A stretch of DNA of 64,000 nt from Paenibacillus phoenicis (GCF_034718895.1 NZ_JAYERP010000001.1:1302001-1366000); one strand, 5' to 3'. Numbered from the stretch's first letter, positions 1 through 9,986 are shown. Notes: generated from the sequence alone by a model not told the origin. Translations and numbers: made by a program.

Positions 1-373
1 GGCCGAAGCGCAGGCGATCCGCAATGACCCAGGCGTCGAGCCGGTCGGTCTTGTCCATATCCGCATAGGCTTCTCTGAACTTGCTGATGAGCTTGGGGTT
101 CAAGGTGAACACCTTGGCCTTGCGCTCTCGAAGCGCTGGATCCTGATGCAGGTACATGGCAGGGTGCCAGCTGTAGACGGAAGTGGCTTCCAAGCCGATG
201 TGAATCTCGGTGACGGCCAACTTGTCCGCTGCAGCGACGATTTGGTCACGCAAGTGCGAGGCGCCATTCAAATTGTTTTTGACGGTGAGTGTCTCAAGCT
301 TGTCACCGTCAGCGTTCATGAAACACGCTTCGAGCTCTTGCGAGCTCACGTCAATACCGACAAAAAGCTTCAA
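1..373 (-). mobile_element. IS110-family transposase, 5' part (continues past the left edge)
   Basis: The minus strand is open from a TTG at 373 to the edge, giving about 124 residues that begin LKLFVGIDVSSQELEA. This matches the N-terminal DEDD (RuvC-like) domain of IS110-family transposases: Asp in GID (residue 8), Glu in GLEATSVYSW, and two Asp in KTDRLDAWVIADRLR. A GAAAGGAGG sequence 9 bases upstream supports the TTG start. The C-terminal serine domain lies outside the window. In the family this protein inserts the element using a structured noncoding RNA. Overlapping plus-strand reading frames are judged to be shadows. Confidence 0.88.
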
Positions 374-706
374 GTGAAATTCCTCCTTTCGCTAGGGATT
401 CAGGGAATGGACGCTCCGGGATGCCTCCGGCGCACGCGCAGATCTATCACCCTCGCGTATGAGGACACACTTCGGGCCATGAGCTGCCCCGGATCTGCTA
501 AAACCGGGCATGGGATGCCGAAGGGAACAGCCAGCGGGTAAGAAGCTCAGACGCGTACCGGAGAAACAGACTTAAGGAGTAGACGATGCTACTGGAGGCA
601 GAAGGATTTCCCCGAATGGACCCTACGTTCCATTGTCCAGAGGCATACCGGAAAGTCCAGTCCCTGATAGAATTTTCAAAGAACAAGCTGGAAATTTGGA
701 GGCTGT
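374..706 (-). ncRNA. candidate IS110 bridge-RNA region (5' noncoding part of the element)
   Basis: About 330 bases upstream of the transposase carry no credible gene. They contain several short inverted segments, for example CCCGGTTTT...CCGGGGC and GGCATCCC/GGATGCC-like pairs. In the IS110 subgroup the noncoding region before the transposase is transcribed into the bridge RNA that pairs with donor and target DNA. The exact element end and RNA limits cannot be fixed here, so the coordinates only span the space between the start codon and the palindrome at 707. Confidence 0.35.
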
Positions 707-731
707 TTTCCATCCCCCGGGGGGATGGAAA
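707..731. repeat. perfect 12-bp inverted repeat with 1-base centre
   Basis: TTTCCATCCCCC and GGGGGATGGAAA flank a single G. The repeat sits between the IS110 end region and the permease gene. It could be the target or boundary of the insertion sequence, or a hairpin left from the interrupted operon. There is no T-run, so it does not look like a standard terminator. Confidence 0.6.
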
Positions 732-779
732 TGAACCTAAAAGAGCTTTTTAAAGATACTATACGAGGGAGGCAAGGGA

Positions 780-1634
780 ATGCATACGCATCCAACCAAG
801 TTGAGCCGACTGTTTGACGGTTTCAATTATGTGCTGCTGGGGCTCGTGGGACTGGCGATGTTTTTGCCGTTTGTCTATGTGCTGATCACTTCTTTTTCAA
901 ATCAAAATGTCGTATGGCCCACGCAATTCTCCTTGGAACCCTATCGGTATATTTTCTCAACTCAAACGTTTATACGAAGTATCGGAGTATCTGTGTACAT
1001 TACCGTTCTTGGGACGTTTCTTAGTTTGCTGACCACGGCGTTGATGGCCTATTCGCTGTCGTTTAAGTTTTTGCCGGGGCGGAGCGGGATATTGCTCATG
1101 GTGCTGTTCACCATGGTGTTTCAGGGAGGAATGATCCCAACCTATTTTGTTGTGAAAAATCTTCATATGCTCGACAGCACCTGGTCCTTAATGATTCCAG
1201 GGCTGATCAGCGCCTTTTATCTGATTGTCATGCGGGATTTCTTCTCAACCGTGCCTACGGAGCTGATTGAATCGGCTAAAATCGACGGCGCGCATGAACT
1301 AACGGTGCTGTTACGGATCGTACTCCCGTTGTCCCTGCCAGCCTTGGCTGCCTTTGGGTTGTTTTATGCTGTAGGCATCTGGAATCAATACTTTAATGCC
1401 ATTTTGTACATCAATAAACCGGATTTATGGCCTGTTCAGGTCATTCTTAGACAGATCGTTATTCTCGCCTCTGCTGGCTTAGGGTCAGGGGATGGCGGTG
1501 AAAGTGTGGCCTATTATGGCCAAGGCGTTAAAATGGCGGTCATCGTCGTCTCGACGCTGCCGATCATGATTGTGTACCCGTTTCTGCAAAAACATTTCGC
1601 GAAAGGAGCTCTGCTAGGTTCGGTGAAAGGATAA
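780..1634 (+). CDS. carbohydrate ABC transporter permease (LplC/MalG-type)
   Basis: A 284-residue inner-membrane protein with about six hydrophobic spans. The cytoplasmic EAA loop is at residues 161-190 (ELIESAKIDGAHE...LPLSLPALA), where the ATPase docks. Length and sequence fit the second permease of LplABC-type oligosaccharide importers. The start follows GGGAGG by 7 bases. The binding protein follows 35 bases downstream in the same operon. The partner permease (LplB) normally precedes it but is absent; the IS110 element occupies that position, so the operon may be disrupted or driven from the IS side. The substrate is inferred from the neighbours to be an aldouronate or other xylan fragment. 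Confidence 0.9.
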   Translation: MHTHPTKLSRLFDGFNYVLLGLVGLAMFLPFVYVLITSFSNQNVVWPTQFSLEPYRYIFSTQTFIRSIGVSVYITVLGTFLSLLTTALMAYSLSFKFLPGRSGILLMVLFTMVFQGGMIPTYFVVKNLHMLDSTWSLMIPGLISAFYLIVMRDFFSTVPTELIESAKIDGAHELTVLLRIVLPLSLPALAAFGLFYAVGIWNQYFNAILYINKPDLWPVQVILRQIVILASAGLGSGDGGESVAYYGQGVKMAVIVVSTLPIMIVYPFLQKHFAKGALLGSVKG

Positions 1635-1669
1635 TCGGCAGAGATCTTAAAAAGGGAGGAAACATAGAT

Positions 1670-3199
1670 ATGTTGCAAAGACCATTGGGTTGGAAAAGCT
1701 GGAGCCTCGGGGCGCTTGCCCTTATTCTGGCTGGTTCGCTGCTTGCGGGGTGCGGCTCCAAGCAAAACACCGCAGATTCGAGCAGCAGCGCCGCATCGAG
1801 TGATCAGCCGCTGAAGATCAAAATGACATTGAACTTTGATGGCAAAGAGGTTCCGCCAAAGGATAATGAAGTCGAGAAAGCGATTGAGCAATATACGAAT
1901 ACTGATCTGGACATCACCCATATTTCAAGTAACGATTTCTGTACCAAGCTCCCGGTGATGATCGCTTCCGGCGAACTGCCTCAGGTTCTTGCCAGCTGCG
2001 GTGCACCAAATCAATCCTATCTTATTACGGCTGCCCAAAACGGCGCCTTCTGGGATATTACCGATCTGATCAAGGAGTACAAAAATCTGTCCTCCATGCC
2101 GCAGCTTGTCTATGACAACGTCTCGATTGACGGCCGGTTATACGGTATTCCGCGTTTCCGTCCAGTCTCCCGGTACACTTCGGTATTCCGCCAGGATTGG
2201 CTCGACAATCTCGGGATGCAGCCGCCGCAAACCATTGATGAGATGTACCAGGTCCTCAAAGCATTCACCGAGCAGGATCCGGACCAAAACGGCAAAAAGG
2301 ATACGATTGGCTTAACGGCGATGATCTCCAACACTTCGCTGTCGTTTGACCTTGGTGTTGCCTTTGGTGCGCCAAACAACTGGGGCGAAGTAGACGGGAA
2401 GTTCGTGAAGGCAGAAGAGACACCGGAGTATTTGGAATATCTCAAATTTATGAGAAAGCTCTTTGATGAGGGCTTGATGAACAAGGATTTTGCCACGATT
2501 GATGTAGGCCAAAATGAAGGGAACTTGGAAAATGGCAAAGCGGGCGTGATTAACGCTACGACCAATAACGTATTAGGTTTCCAAACCCGTGTCGAAAAAG
2601 TAAATCCTAAGGCAAAGCTCAATTTTGTTAGCGCTTTAGAAGGGCCGGACGGAAGACGGGTATCCGCAGACCGCGGCTCCAACGGGATTCTGATGTTCCC
2701 GAAATCCAGCGTCAAAAATGAAGCAGAACTGAAGCAGCTGCTCACCTTCTTTGACAAGCTGGCAGATAAGCCCATGGCAGATCTGCTGGAATGGGGGATT
2801 GAAGGCAAGCATTACGAAATGAAAGATGGCAAGCCCGTTCGCACGAATCAAGAGCAGTACGACAATGAAGTATCGTTCCCTTACAATAAACCGCTGGTGA
2901 CCGTTCCATTAACGGACATCAAAACTCCTGGTGATTTGGATCCGATCTCTGAGAAAGTGCTGCAGGTCGAGAAGGACAATGAGCAATATGCGATCAAGGA
3001 TCCGACCATGAGCTTAGTGTCTGATACATGGGCAGAGAGAGGCGCAGAGCTCACGCAGATTCTGCTGGATGCCAAAGTTCAGTTTATTATGGGGAAAATC
3101 GATGAAAACGAATGGAAACGGCAAGTCGAGAAGTTCAAGCAATCTGGCGGAGACAAAGTGGCTGAAGAATATGCGCAAGCCTTCGCCAAAGCTCATTAA
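1670..3199 (+). CDS. extracellular solute-binding lipoprotein (LplA-type)
   Basis: A 509-residue protein with a lipoprotein signal: hydrophobic residues 12-26 and lipobox LLAGC with Cys28, followed by a Ser/Ala-rich linker. The mature part reads as a periplasmic-binding-protein fold of the large LplA/YtcQ type found in Paenibacillus oligosaccharide importers. It would be anchored outside the membrane and pass sugar to the permease encoded just upstream. GGGAGG lies 11 bases before the ATG. The GH67 gene follows after a short gap, which suggests binding of a glucuronic-acid-substituted xylo-oligosaccharide; that specificity is an inference. Confidence 0.9.
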   Translation: MLQRPLGWKSWSLGALALILAGSLLAGCGSKQNTADSSSSAASSDQPLKIKMTLNFDGKEVPPKDNEVEKAIEQYTNTDLDITHISSNDFCTKLPVMIASGELPQVLASCGAPNQSYLITAAQNGAFWDITDLIKEYKNLSSMPQLVYDNVSIDGRLYGIPRFRPVSRYTSVFRQDWLDNLGMQPPQTIDEMYQVLKAFTEQDPDQNGKKDTIGLTAMISNTSLSFDLGVAFGAPNNWGEVDGKFVKAEETPEYLEYLKFMRKLFDEGLMNKDFATIDVGQNEGNLENGKAGVINATTNNVLGFQTRVEKVNPKAKLNFVSALEGPDGRRVSADRGSNGILMFPKSSVKNEAELKQLLTFFDKLADKPMADLLEWGIEGKHYEMKDGKPVRTNQEQYDNEVSFPYNKPLVTVPLTDIKTPGDLDPISEKVLQVEKDNEQYAIKDPTMSLVSDTWAERGAELTQILLDAKVQFIMGKIDENEWKRQVEKFKQSGGDKVAEEYAQAFAKAH

Positions 3200-3255
3200 T
3201 CAAGGAAACTGCGGGATGAGTGGAAATCGGAAAAATGCTTTGGAGGGAAATACTC

Positions 3256-5328
3256 ATGGAACTTGAGGCGCAAAAACGACAAGCAGATCCTTGCTGGCTG
3301 CGATATGCGGCTGTGGATCACCCGGAAATGTTAGAGCAATACCAGAAATGGTGCAGGGAGCTGGTCACGCCTACAAATCCAAGTCCACTTCTGACAAGTG
3401 TGATCTACGAGCTTCAGAAGGGGATGGAATCGATGTTGCATATGAAACCTCAGTGGGCCCACGATCCCGCCGAAAAATTCTCGGTATGGCTTGGAGTCAG
3501 AGGACAATCGGATCAAATCGACGAAGCGCTAGCCCCGCTGGCTGAAGCATCCGAAGACAGTTATGTGATCAAAACGTTGTCTCAGGACGGAAGGAAACAC
3601 CTGCTTATTGCAGGTGTTTCTGAGCGGGGTGCCTTATACGGGGCTTTCCATCTGCTGCGCCTGATGCAAATGGGGGAATCGATTGAAGCGTTGAATATTC
3701 AGGAATCTCCCGATAACGGTCTGCGGATGATCAATCAGTGGGACAACCTGGATGGCAGCATTGAACGCGGGTATGCGGGAGGCTCTATTTTTTACAAGAA
3801 CAACGAGATTCAATCGGACCTGACTCGCGTGCAGGAGTATGCCCGGATGCTAGCTTCTACGGGAATTAACGCCATCGCCATCAACAATGTGAATGTGCAT
3901 GAGCGTGAATCATGGTTAATCAAGCAGCCAATGTTAGCCGAGGTGGCGAGAATTGCGGACATCTTTCGGAAATATGGGATCACCACCTTTCTCAGCATCA
4001 ACTTCGCCAGTCCGATCGTAGTGGGACATCTGCCAACCGCCGACCCGCTAGACGAGGACGTGATCGCATGGTGGAAAAAGGCAGCCGATGACATTTACGA
4101 GGTCATTCCCGATTTCGGTGGTTTTCTGGTCAAAGCCGATTCTGAGTCCTGCCCTGGTCCGTTCACCTATGGCCGGAATCACGTCGACGGAGCCAATATG
4201 CTGGCCGAAGCGCTGAAGCCGTATGGCGGCCTGGTCATTTGGCGCTGCTTCGTCTATAACTGCTTCCAGGATTGGCGAGACCGTACAACCGACCGGGCCA
4301 AAGCAGCTTATGACCATTTTAAGCCGCTGGACGGACAGTTTGAGGACAACGTGATTTTGCAGATCAAAAACGGTCCGATGGACTTTCAGGTTCGAGAGCC
4401 GGTATCGCCGCTGTTTGGTGCCATGCCGGATACTAACCAGATGCTGGAGCTGCAAATTACCCAGGAATATACGGGTCAAGCCAGACATGTCTGTTATTTG
4501 GTTCCGCAATGGAAGGAAGTCTTTGCGTTTGATACGTATGCCCAAGGTGAAGGCTCCGAAGTCGCCAAAATCGTATCCGGTTCGCTTTATGGACGGAAGT
4601 TAGGTGGTGTAGCGGCGGTTTCCAATATCGGCGAAGATTGGAATTGGACAGGGCATGTATTGGCTCAGGCCAATTTATACGGGTATGGGCGATTGATTTG
4701 GGATCCCAGCCTGTCCGCAGAGCAGATCGCTCGAGAATGGATTGCTTTAACGTTTGGCAGCGGGTTTAAAATGACGGAAGTCATACTAAACATCTTGATG
4801 AACTCGTGGCAAACCTATGAACAATATACAGCCCCGCTTGGCGTAGGATGGATGGTGAACCCCAATCACCATTACGGACCTAATGTAGATGGATATGAAT
4901 ACTCCAGGTGGGGGACGTATCATTTTGCAGATCGGAACGGCATTGGCGTGGACCGCACCGTGAAGTCGGGCACGGGCTATACCGCCCAATATCATGAGCC
5001 GAATGTGAGCCGCTATGAATCGCTGGACACGTGCCCGGATGAACTGCTTTTATTTTTTCACCATGTCCCTTATACTCACAAGCTGCATTCCGGCAAAACG
5101 GTGATTCAGCATATCTATGACACCCATTTCGCCGGTGCTGAGCAGGCGCAAAACTTCCTTGATGCATGGTTGACGCTGGAAGAGCAGATGGATGAAGAGG
5201 CGTTTGAGAACGGACGAAGTCGTCTTCTAGAACAAGCGGAACATGCCCGGGAGTGGCGGGATCAGATTAATACGTATTTTTATCGTAAATCCGGAATTCC
5301 GGATGAGCAGGGGCGAGCGATTTATTAG
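3256..5328 (+). CDS. aguA: alpha-glucuronidase, GH67
   Basis: A 690-residue enzyme that removes (4-O-methyl)glucuronic acid from the non-reducing end of aldouronic acids, an intracellular step in glucuronoxylan use. Counting from the ATG at 3256, Glu297 (KADSESCPG) aligns with the general acid, and Asp376 (GPMDFQ) and Glu404 (ITQEYTG) keep the spacing of the catalytic Asp/Glu pair known in Geobacillus AguA. The TGGAGGG site 8 bases upstream selects 3256 over the in-frame GTG at 3220 and ATG at 3235. There is no signal peptide, consistent with a cytosolic enzyme fed by the transporter upstream. Confidence 0.95.
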   Translation: MELEAQKRQADPCWLRYAAVDHPEMLEQYQKWCRELVTPTNPSPLLTSVIYELQKGMESMLHMKPQWAHDPAEKFSVWLGVRGQSDQIDEALAPLAEASEDSYVIKTLSQDGRKHLLIAGVSERGALYGAFHLLRLMQMGESIEALNIQESPDNGLRMINQWDNLDGSIERGYAGGSIFYKNNEIQSDLTRVQEYARMLASTGINAIAINNVNVHERESWLIKQPMLAEVARIADIFRKYGITTFLSINFASPIVVGHLPTADPLDEDVIAWWKKAADDIYEVIPDFGGFLVKADSESCPGPFTYGRNHVDGANMLAEALKPYGGLVIWRCFVYNCFQDWRDRTTDRAKAAYDHFKPLDGQFEDNVILQIKNGPMDFQVREPVSPLFGAMPDTNQMLELQITQEYTGQARHVCYLVPQWKEVFAFDTYAQGEGSEVAKIVSGSLYGRKLGGVAAVSNIGEDWNWTGHVLAQANLYGYGRLIWDPSLSAEQIAREWIALTFGSGFKMTEVILNILMNSWQTYEQYTAPLGVGWMVNPNHHYGPNVDGYEYSRWGTYHFADRNGIGVDRTVKSGTGYTAQYHEPNVSRYESLDTCPDELLLFFHHVPYTHKLHSGKTVIQHIYDTHFAGAEQAQNFLDAWLTLEEQMDEEAFENGRSRLLEQAEHAREWRDQINTYFYRKSGIPDEQGRAIY

Positions 5329-5361
5329 TTTCATGAATAAATGGGAAAGAGAGCAGACGGG

Positions 5362-8300
5362 ATGAACTCAAAAATTCTATTTAATGATGGATGGACTTTT
5401 GCCAAAAGTAGTCTGGATCCTTCCGCGGTCCAACAAGCGGCGATGGCAACCGAGGTTCAAGAGACTCTTAATCGTTCGGAGCTGCAGGGGCTCACCTTTG
5501 TACCCGTGGATTTGCCCCATGATTGGCTGATCTATAACACGCTTAACCTTTATGAGAACAGCATCGGTTGGTACCGTAAAACCTTTGTTTATTCCGGCAA
5601 TACGGAAGAACAGGAGGTTGCGCTCGCTTTTGACGGCGTGTATATGGATTCGACGCTCTATGTGAACGGGAAGCGGATCGGGGAATGGAAATACGGTTAT
5701 TCATCGTTTGAACATGAGATTACTGAAGCGCTTGTGCCTGGGGAAAACGAAATATTGGTTAAAATCGTTCATTTAAGTCCCAACAGCAGGTGGTACTCCG
5801 GTGCGGGGATCTACCGTAGTGTTTGGCTGAAGACCCGAAGCCGCAGCGCTTATATCGTAACGGACGGGATCTATGTTTCTACCCGCCGTGAAGAGCAGGA
5901 ATGGCGTATGGAAATCGAGACGGAGCTGCGACTCGGTCCAGACCGACATCAAGAGTTTGTGCTCACCCACACTCTGTTTCACAAGGGGGATGTCGTACAA
6001 ACATCTTCAGCAACGCTAGTTCCTGCAGTTGATCCTGGGATGCAAAACGTTCAAACCCTGAGGCTGACTTCTCCTCGGCTTTGGAGCCCAAATGAACCTC
6101 AGTTGTATACGCTCGTTACGGAGCTGTCCCTACTTACGTCCGGGGAGAACGCAGGGAAGGAAGAGCGTTTAGTTATTGAAAGGGTGACCCAATCCGTTGG
6201 TTTCCGTGAAGTGAAGATGGATCCAGACAAGGGCCTCTTCATCAATGGAGTTCCCATGAAGCTGAATGGTGTCTGTGAGCACCATGATCTTGGGGCATTG
6301 GGGAGTGCCTTTAATAAAGAGGCGCTACGTCGCAGATTTCGTCTGTTGAAGGAGATGGGAGTGAATGCTGTCCGGACCGCTCACAATATGCCTACCCCAG
6401 AGTTGATGGAGCTTGCGGCTGAGATGGGACTGTTTGTCGTATCAGAAGCGTTTGACATGTGGGAACGATCGAAAACGATGTATGACTACTCCCGTTTTTT
6501 TAAGGAATGGGCCCAACGGGATGTAGAGAGCTGGGTCAGACGTGACCGAAATCACCCCAGCCTGCTGATGTGGAGCATTGGGAATGAAATCTATGACACG
6601 CATGCGGATGAAAGAGGGCAAGAAATCACCCGGATGCTGATGGAAGAAGTGCATCGGCACGACCCTAAACATAACGGGAAGGTGACCATTGGCTCGAACT
6701 ACATGCCTTGGGAAAATGCCCAGAAATGCGCGGATATCGTGAAAGTTGCCGGATACAATTATGCGGAGAAATACTATGAACGCCATCACGCCGAACATCC
6801 GGACTGGATCATTTATGGCAGTGAGACGTCTTCGGTGGTGCAAAGCCGGGGGATTTATCACTTCCCGTTGGAGCAGTCGATTCTGGCTGATGACGATGAA
6901 CAATGCTCTGCATTAGGTAACAGCCCAACCAGCTGGGGGGCAAAATCAGCGGAGGCTTGCATCTTGGCTGAACGGGACACGCCTTTCTCTCTGGGACAAT
7001 TTCTGTGGGCAGGGTTTGATTATATCGGGGAACCCACCCCTTATCATACGAAAAACGCCTATTTCGGTCAGCTGGATACCGCGACTTTTCCTAAAGATTC
7101 TTATTACATTTATCAATCGGCATGGACGAACTACAGGGAGCGGCCGATGGTTCATCTCTTTCCGTACTGGGATTTTAATCCGGGTCAATTGATTGATGTC
7201 CGTGCCTGCTCCAATGCACCGAAAGTCGAGTTGTTTTGTAACGGGATCTCCCAAGGAAGCTTTACGATCGATCATCAGCATGGCCTTGAGCTTGTCCCCA
7301 CCTGGAAAATCCCTTATCAGCCCGGTGAAATTAAAGCGGTCGCTTACGATGACCAGGGCGAAATAATAGCGACGGATGTACAAAGGTCCTTTAAAGATGC
7401 TGCACGCATCAAGCTCAAATCCGATAAATCATTCCTACTGGCCAACGGAACCGACCTGACGTTCATTGAAATCTCAATGGAAGATGAAGATGCAAATCCC
7501 GTGAGAAATGCGAACAATCGAGTAACCGTTGAAGTCGCGGGAGCCGGGCGGTTAATTGGATTGGATAACGGAGACAGCACGGACTATGATCCTTACAAGG
7601 GCACGAGTCGGAGATTGTTCAGCGGAAAAGCGATGGCCATCGTAGCAGCAAACACAACACCAGGCACGATTGTCGTGAAAGTCAGCTCGAAAGGGATGGA
7701 GAGTCAGAGCATTACTCTTAAATCTCGGTCGGTAGATCCGGGTTCCATCACAGGGATTTCCGCTCAATTTGGAAACCGCGAGCTGCCTTGCGTAGTGGGA
7801 ATTCCGAGCGAAATTCCTGTGCGAAAAATTGAGATTATTTCTTTAGCTGGACAACAGCTGACTGCCGAGCATCCTGAAATCCAACTGGAAGCCAAGCTTT
7901 ACCCAGCGAATACCTCCTACACGGAAGTGGAATGGAGCGTGGTTAATGATGCGGGCATACCATCTAACCTTGCTCAAATCGAGGCGGATGGGCATCGGGC
8001 TAGACTCCGTGCTTTGGGGGACGGGCGCTTCCGCGTGCGTTGTACGAGCCGCAACGGTACGGACAAAATTAAGCTGATCTCCGAGTTGGAGTTTCAAGCA
8101 ACAGGGCTGGGCGAGGCGCAGAAAGATCCGTATAGCTTTATCTCGGCGGGACTGTACGATTACAGCTTCGGGGAGATCGGAAACGGCAATGAAAGAGGCG
8201 TGGCTACCAGCAGAGATGGGGAATCTCGGATCGGCTTCCGGAATCTTGATTTTGGGCTTCAGGGGTCGGATGAAATCACGCTGCCGATTTTTGCGTTGAC

Positions 8301-8880
8301 CAGCGAGCCTTACCTGATTCAAATCTGGGAGGGGATGCCTGGGGAAGAGGGCAGCGAACAGATTGCAGAAGTCATTTACCAGAAGGAAACGCGGTGGAAC
8401 GTGTATCAGGAAGCAACATTTCGTTTGAATAAGCGCCTTCGCGGCATTACTTCAATTTGCTTTGTGCTGAAGCAGAAGATTCATCTCAAAGGGTTCTCAT
8501 TCACACGCCAAAATCGGGCTTTGCTACGGAATGCGGCTGCGGATTGTGATCATATCTATGGGGACAGCTTCCGAATCGAAGGGAACAACGTAGAAGGGAT
8601 CGGAAATAATGTATCACTGGAAATGAAGCAGCTGGATTTCGAGGGAGAGGGCGCATCAAAGCTGTTGATCTGCGGTCATTCACTCATCGATAAAAATACG
8701 ATCCATGTGCAGTTCACAGCAAATGGCAAAGAAAACCGGCAGTTGATCGAATTTACACAAACCGACGGGTACGAGGTCAAGGAATTCCCATTAAATCGCG
8801 TGACGGGCGTTCAGGATGTAACGTTTATCTTTTTGCCGGGCAGCAATTTTGATTTCAGTTGGTTTCAGTTTGTGAAGTAA
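5362..8880 (+). CDS. large multidomain GH2 glycoside hydrolase (beta-galactosidase-like)
   Basis: About 1172 residues from the ATG at 5362; an ATG at 5341 is in frame, and neither has a strong ribosome site. Order: jelly-roll sugar-binding domain (GWYRKTF, residues ~60-190), Ig-like domain, and TIM barrel with acid/base Glu409 (SIGNEIYDTH) and nucleophile Glu488 (YGSETSS). Then come DUF4982/GH2 C-terminal beta domains, a Big-like domain (~800-900) and two carbohydrate-binding-like C-terminal segments. The family includes beta-galactosidases, glucuronidases and related enzymes. Position 33 bases after aguA suggests action on xylan or arabinogalactan side chains. No signal peptide is seen, which is odd for a protein with binding modules. 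Confidence 0.85.
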   Translation: MNSKILFNDGWTFAKSSLDPSAVQQAAMATEVQETLNRSELQGLTFVPVDLPHDWLIYNTLNLYENSIGWYRKTFVYSGNTEEQEVALAFDGVYMDSTLYVNGKRIGEWKYGYSSFEHEITEALVPGENEILVKIVHLSPNSRWYSGAGIYRSVWLKTRSRSAYIVTDGIYVSTRREEQEWRMEIETELRLGPDRHQEFVLTHTLFHKGDVVQTSSATLVPAVDPGMQNVQTLRLTSPRLWSPNEPQLYTLVTELSLLTSGENAGKEERLVIERVTQSVGFREVKMDPDKGLFINGVPMKLNGVCEHHDLGALGSAFNKEALRRRFRLLKEMGVNAVRTAHNMPTPELMELAAEMGLFVVSEAFDMWERSKTMYDYSRFFKEWAQRDVESWVRRDRNHPSLLMWSIGNEIYDTHADERGQEITRMLMEEVHRHDPKHNGKVTIGSNYMPWENAQKCADIVKVAGYNYAEKYYERHHAEHPDWIIYGSETSSVVQSRGIYHFPLEQSILADDDEQCSALGNSPTSWGAKSAEACILAERDTPFSLGQFLWAGFDYIGEPTPYHTKNAYFGQLDTATFPKDSYYIYQSAWTNYRERPMVHLFPYWDFNPGQLIDVRACSNAPKVELFCNGISQGSFTIDHQHGLELVPTWKIPYQPGEIKAVAYDDQGEIIATDVQRSFKDAARIKLKSDKSFLLANGTDLTFIEISMEDEDANPVRNANNRVTVEVAGAGRLIGLDNGDSTDYDPYKGTSRRLFSGKAMAIVAANTTPGTIVVKVSSKGMESQSITLKSRSVDPGSITGISAQFGNRELPCVVGIPSEIPVRKIEIISLAGQQLTAEHPEIQLEAKLYPANTSYTEVEWSVVNDAGIPSNLAQIEADGHRARLRALGDGRFRVRCTSRNGTDKIKLISELEFQATGLGEAQKDPYSFISAGLYDYSFGEIGNGNERGVATSRDGESRIGFRNLDFGLQGSDEITLPIFALTSEPYLIQIWEGMPGEEGSEQIAEVIYQKETRWNVYQEATFRLNKRLRGITSICFVLKQKIHLKGFSFTRQNRALLRNAAADCDHIYGDSFRIEGNNVEGIGNNVSLEMKQLDFEGEGASKLLICGHSLIDKNTIHVQFTANGKENRQLIEFTQTDGYEVKEFPLNRVTGVQDVTFIFLPGSNFDFSWFQFVK

Positions 8881-8942
8881 AAATGGTTATTGGGGGATAT
8901 AGGCGACGAGAAATTCGAATGAAAGAAAAGGAGCAAAGTGAG

Positions 8943-9128
8943 ATGAAAGTCAGTAAGGATTGGAATACAACGAAAGCGAACCAACCGCCAGTGAGTGTCA
9001 TCGGCTTAGGTATGTTGGGTTCAGCTCTTGCCCAAACGTTCCTGAAGGAAGGTCATCCGACGACCATATGGAATCGTACAAGGCGATATATTGGCCGGTC
9101 GAGTGATCGTAAATCTCACCAACACAGA
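8943..9128 (+). pseudogene. remnant of NAD(P)-binding 6-phosphogluconate-dehydrogenase-like oxidoreductase
   Basis: After AAAGGAG and an ATG, the frame reads ...PPVSVIGLGMLGSALAQTFL...TIWNRT, a textbook Rossmann start with the NRT motif of imine-reductase/6PGDH-like enzymes. It then breaks. In another frame the sequence resumes as GDILAGRVIVNLTNT (9084-9128), a later segment of the same family. An internal deletion with frameshift and loss of the C-terminal domain explain this. The remnant abuts a MerR remnant on the opposite strand. Confidence 0.7.
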
Positions 9129-9274
9129 ACTCATTGATATCGTAAGCAACATAAGTATCATGGCACTTCAAAATTTCAAGAATCTCCTTCGTCGACAACC
9201 CAAGCTCTATATAAATTTGGATGGTTTTGATTCGCTTAATATCAGCCTCGTCGAATTCCCGATAATCATTTAAT
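9129..9274 (-). pseudogene. remnant of a MerR-family transcriptional regulator
   Basis: On the minus strand a frame reads LNDYREFDEADIKRIKTIQI then YIELGLSTKEILEIL. This is the second half of a MerR winged helix (YxxFDEADI...LRxLGxSLxEI). The N-terminal recognition helix is gone and an in-frame TGA lies just upstream. The other end fuses to the oxidoreductase remnant. MerR regulators often sit beside small oxidoreductases, so the pair may derive from one regulated unit. Confidence 0.6.
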
Positions 9275-9447
9275 CATTATCTAAACGCTTTCCTTTCCAT
9301 TGAAGTAATCCAAATTCTATTATATAGTATCATTACTAATCAATGGATCTAGGACTTCATTTTCTTGGGCTTAGGCTTGTAATATGATCTCATTTTTACA
9401 ACCGATCTCTTTGATGAGAGCGGAGGGGAGGGGAGAGGGGATTTAAA

Positions 9448-9912
9448 ATGACCGAGTACGTTAAGAAAATGAGAAAATTAATTGGACATGAACCGTTACT
9501 ATTATGCGGTGCAAGTATTATTTTATTTAATCAGTTAAATCAAGTTCTAATGCTAAGAAGAAGTGATAATGGTTGCTGGTGTTTTCCAGGCGGAGCTGTT
9601 GACCTAGGTGAAAATACTGAATATTCGGTTCGAAGAGAACTGTTTGAGGAGACCGGTTTAAGTGTAGAAGAATTGAGTATTTTTGGTGTTTTCTCAGGAA
9701 AAGAGTTGCACTATATTTACCCTAATGGAGATGAAGTATATATCGTCGATATTGTTTACTCTAGCAATAAATTTTATGGAGAAATAAACATTGATAACGA
9801 AAGCAGAGAATACCGATTTTTTGATATTGAAGATATACCTGCCGAAATTAGTCCTCCCGTAATGCCAGTTGTAAATGAGCTAAAGAGAAGAAACCGGTCA
9901 AATAATGTGTAA
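9448..9912 (+). CDS. Nudix hydrolase
   Basis: A 154-residue cytosolic protein. The Nudix box GX5EX7REUXEEXGU is complete at residues 49-71 (GAVDLGE...RRELFEETGL), so it should hydrolyse a nucleoside diphosphate linked to another moiety using Mg2+. The substrate cannot be told. The purine-rich GGAGGGGAGGGGAG lies before the ATG. The gene is clearly AT-richer than the flanking chromosome, as are the genes to about 13.3 kb, which suggests acquisition by transfer. Confidence 0.9.
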   Translation: MTEYVKKMRKLIGHEPLLLCGASIILFNQLNQVLMLRRSDNGCWCFPGGAVDLGENTEYSVRRELFEETGLSVEELSIFGVFSGKELHYIYPNGDEVYIVDIVYSSNKFYGEINIDNESREYRFFDIEDIPAEISPPVMPVVNELKRRNRSNNV

Positions 9913-9986
9913 TCATTCCATAAAATAGGCATCCGTAAGTTTCTCACTTATCGCGTGTAATTCCTATTTTTACAGAGGTGATATTC

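Noticed and set aside
146-541. A 131-codon plus-strand frame over the IS110 transposase region
   Set aside because: It is the antisense of the transposase, which has family motifs and a ribosome site; the plus frame has neither.
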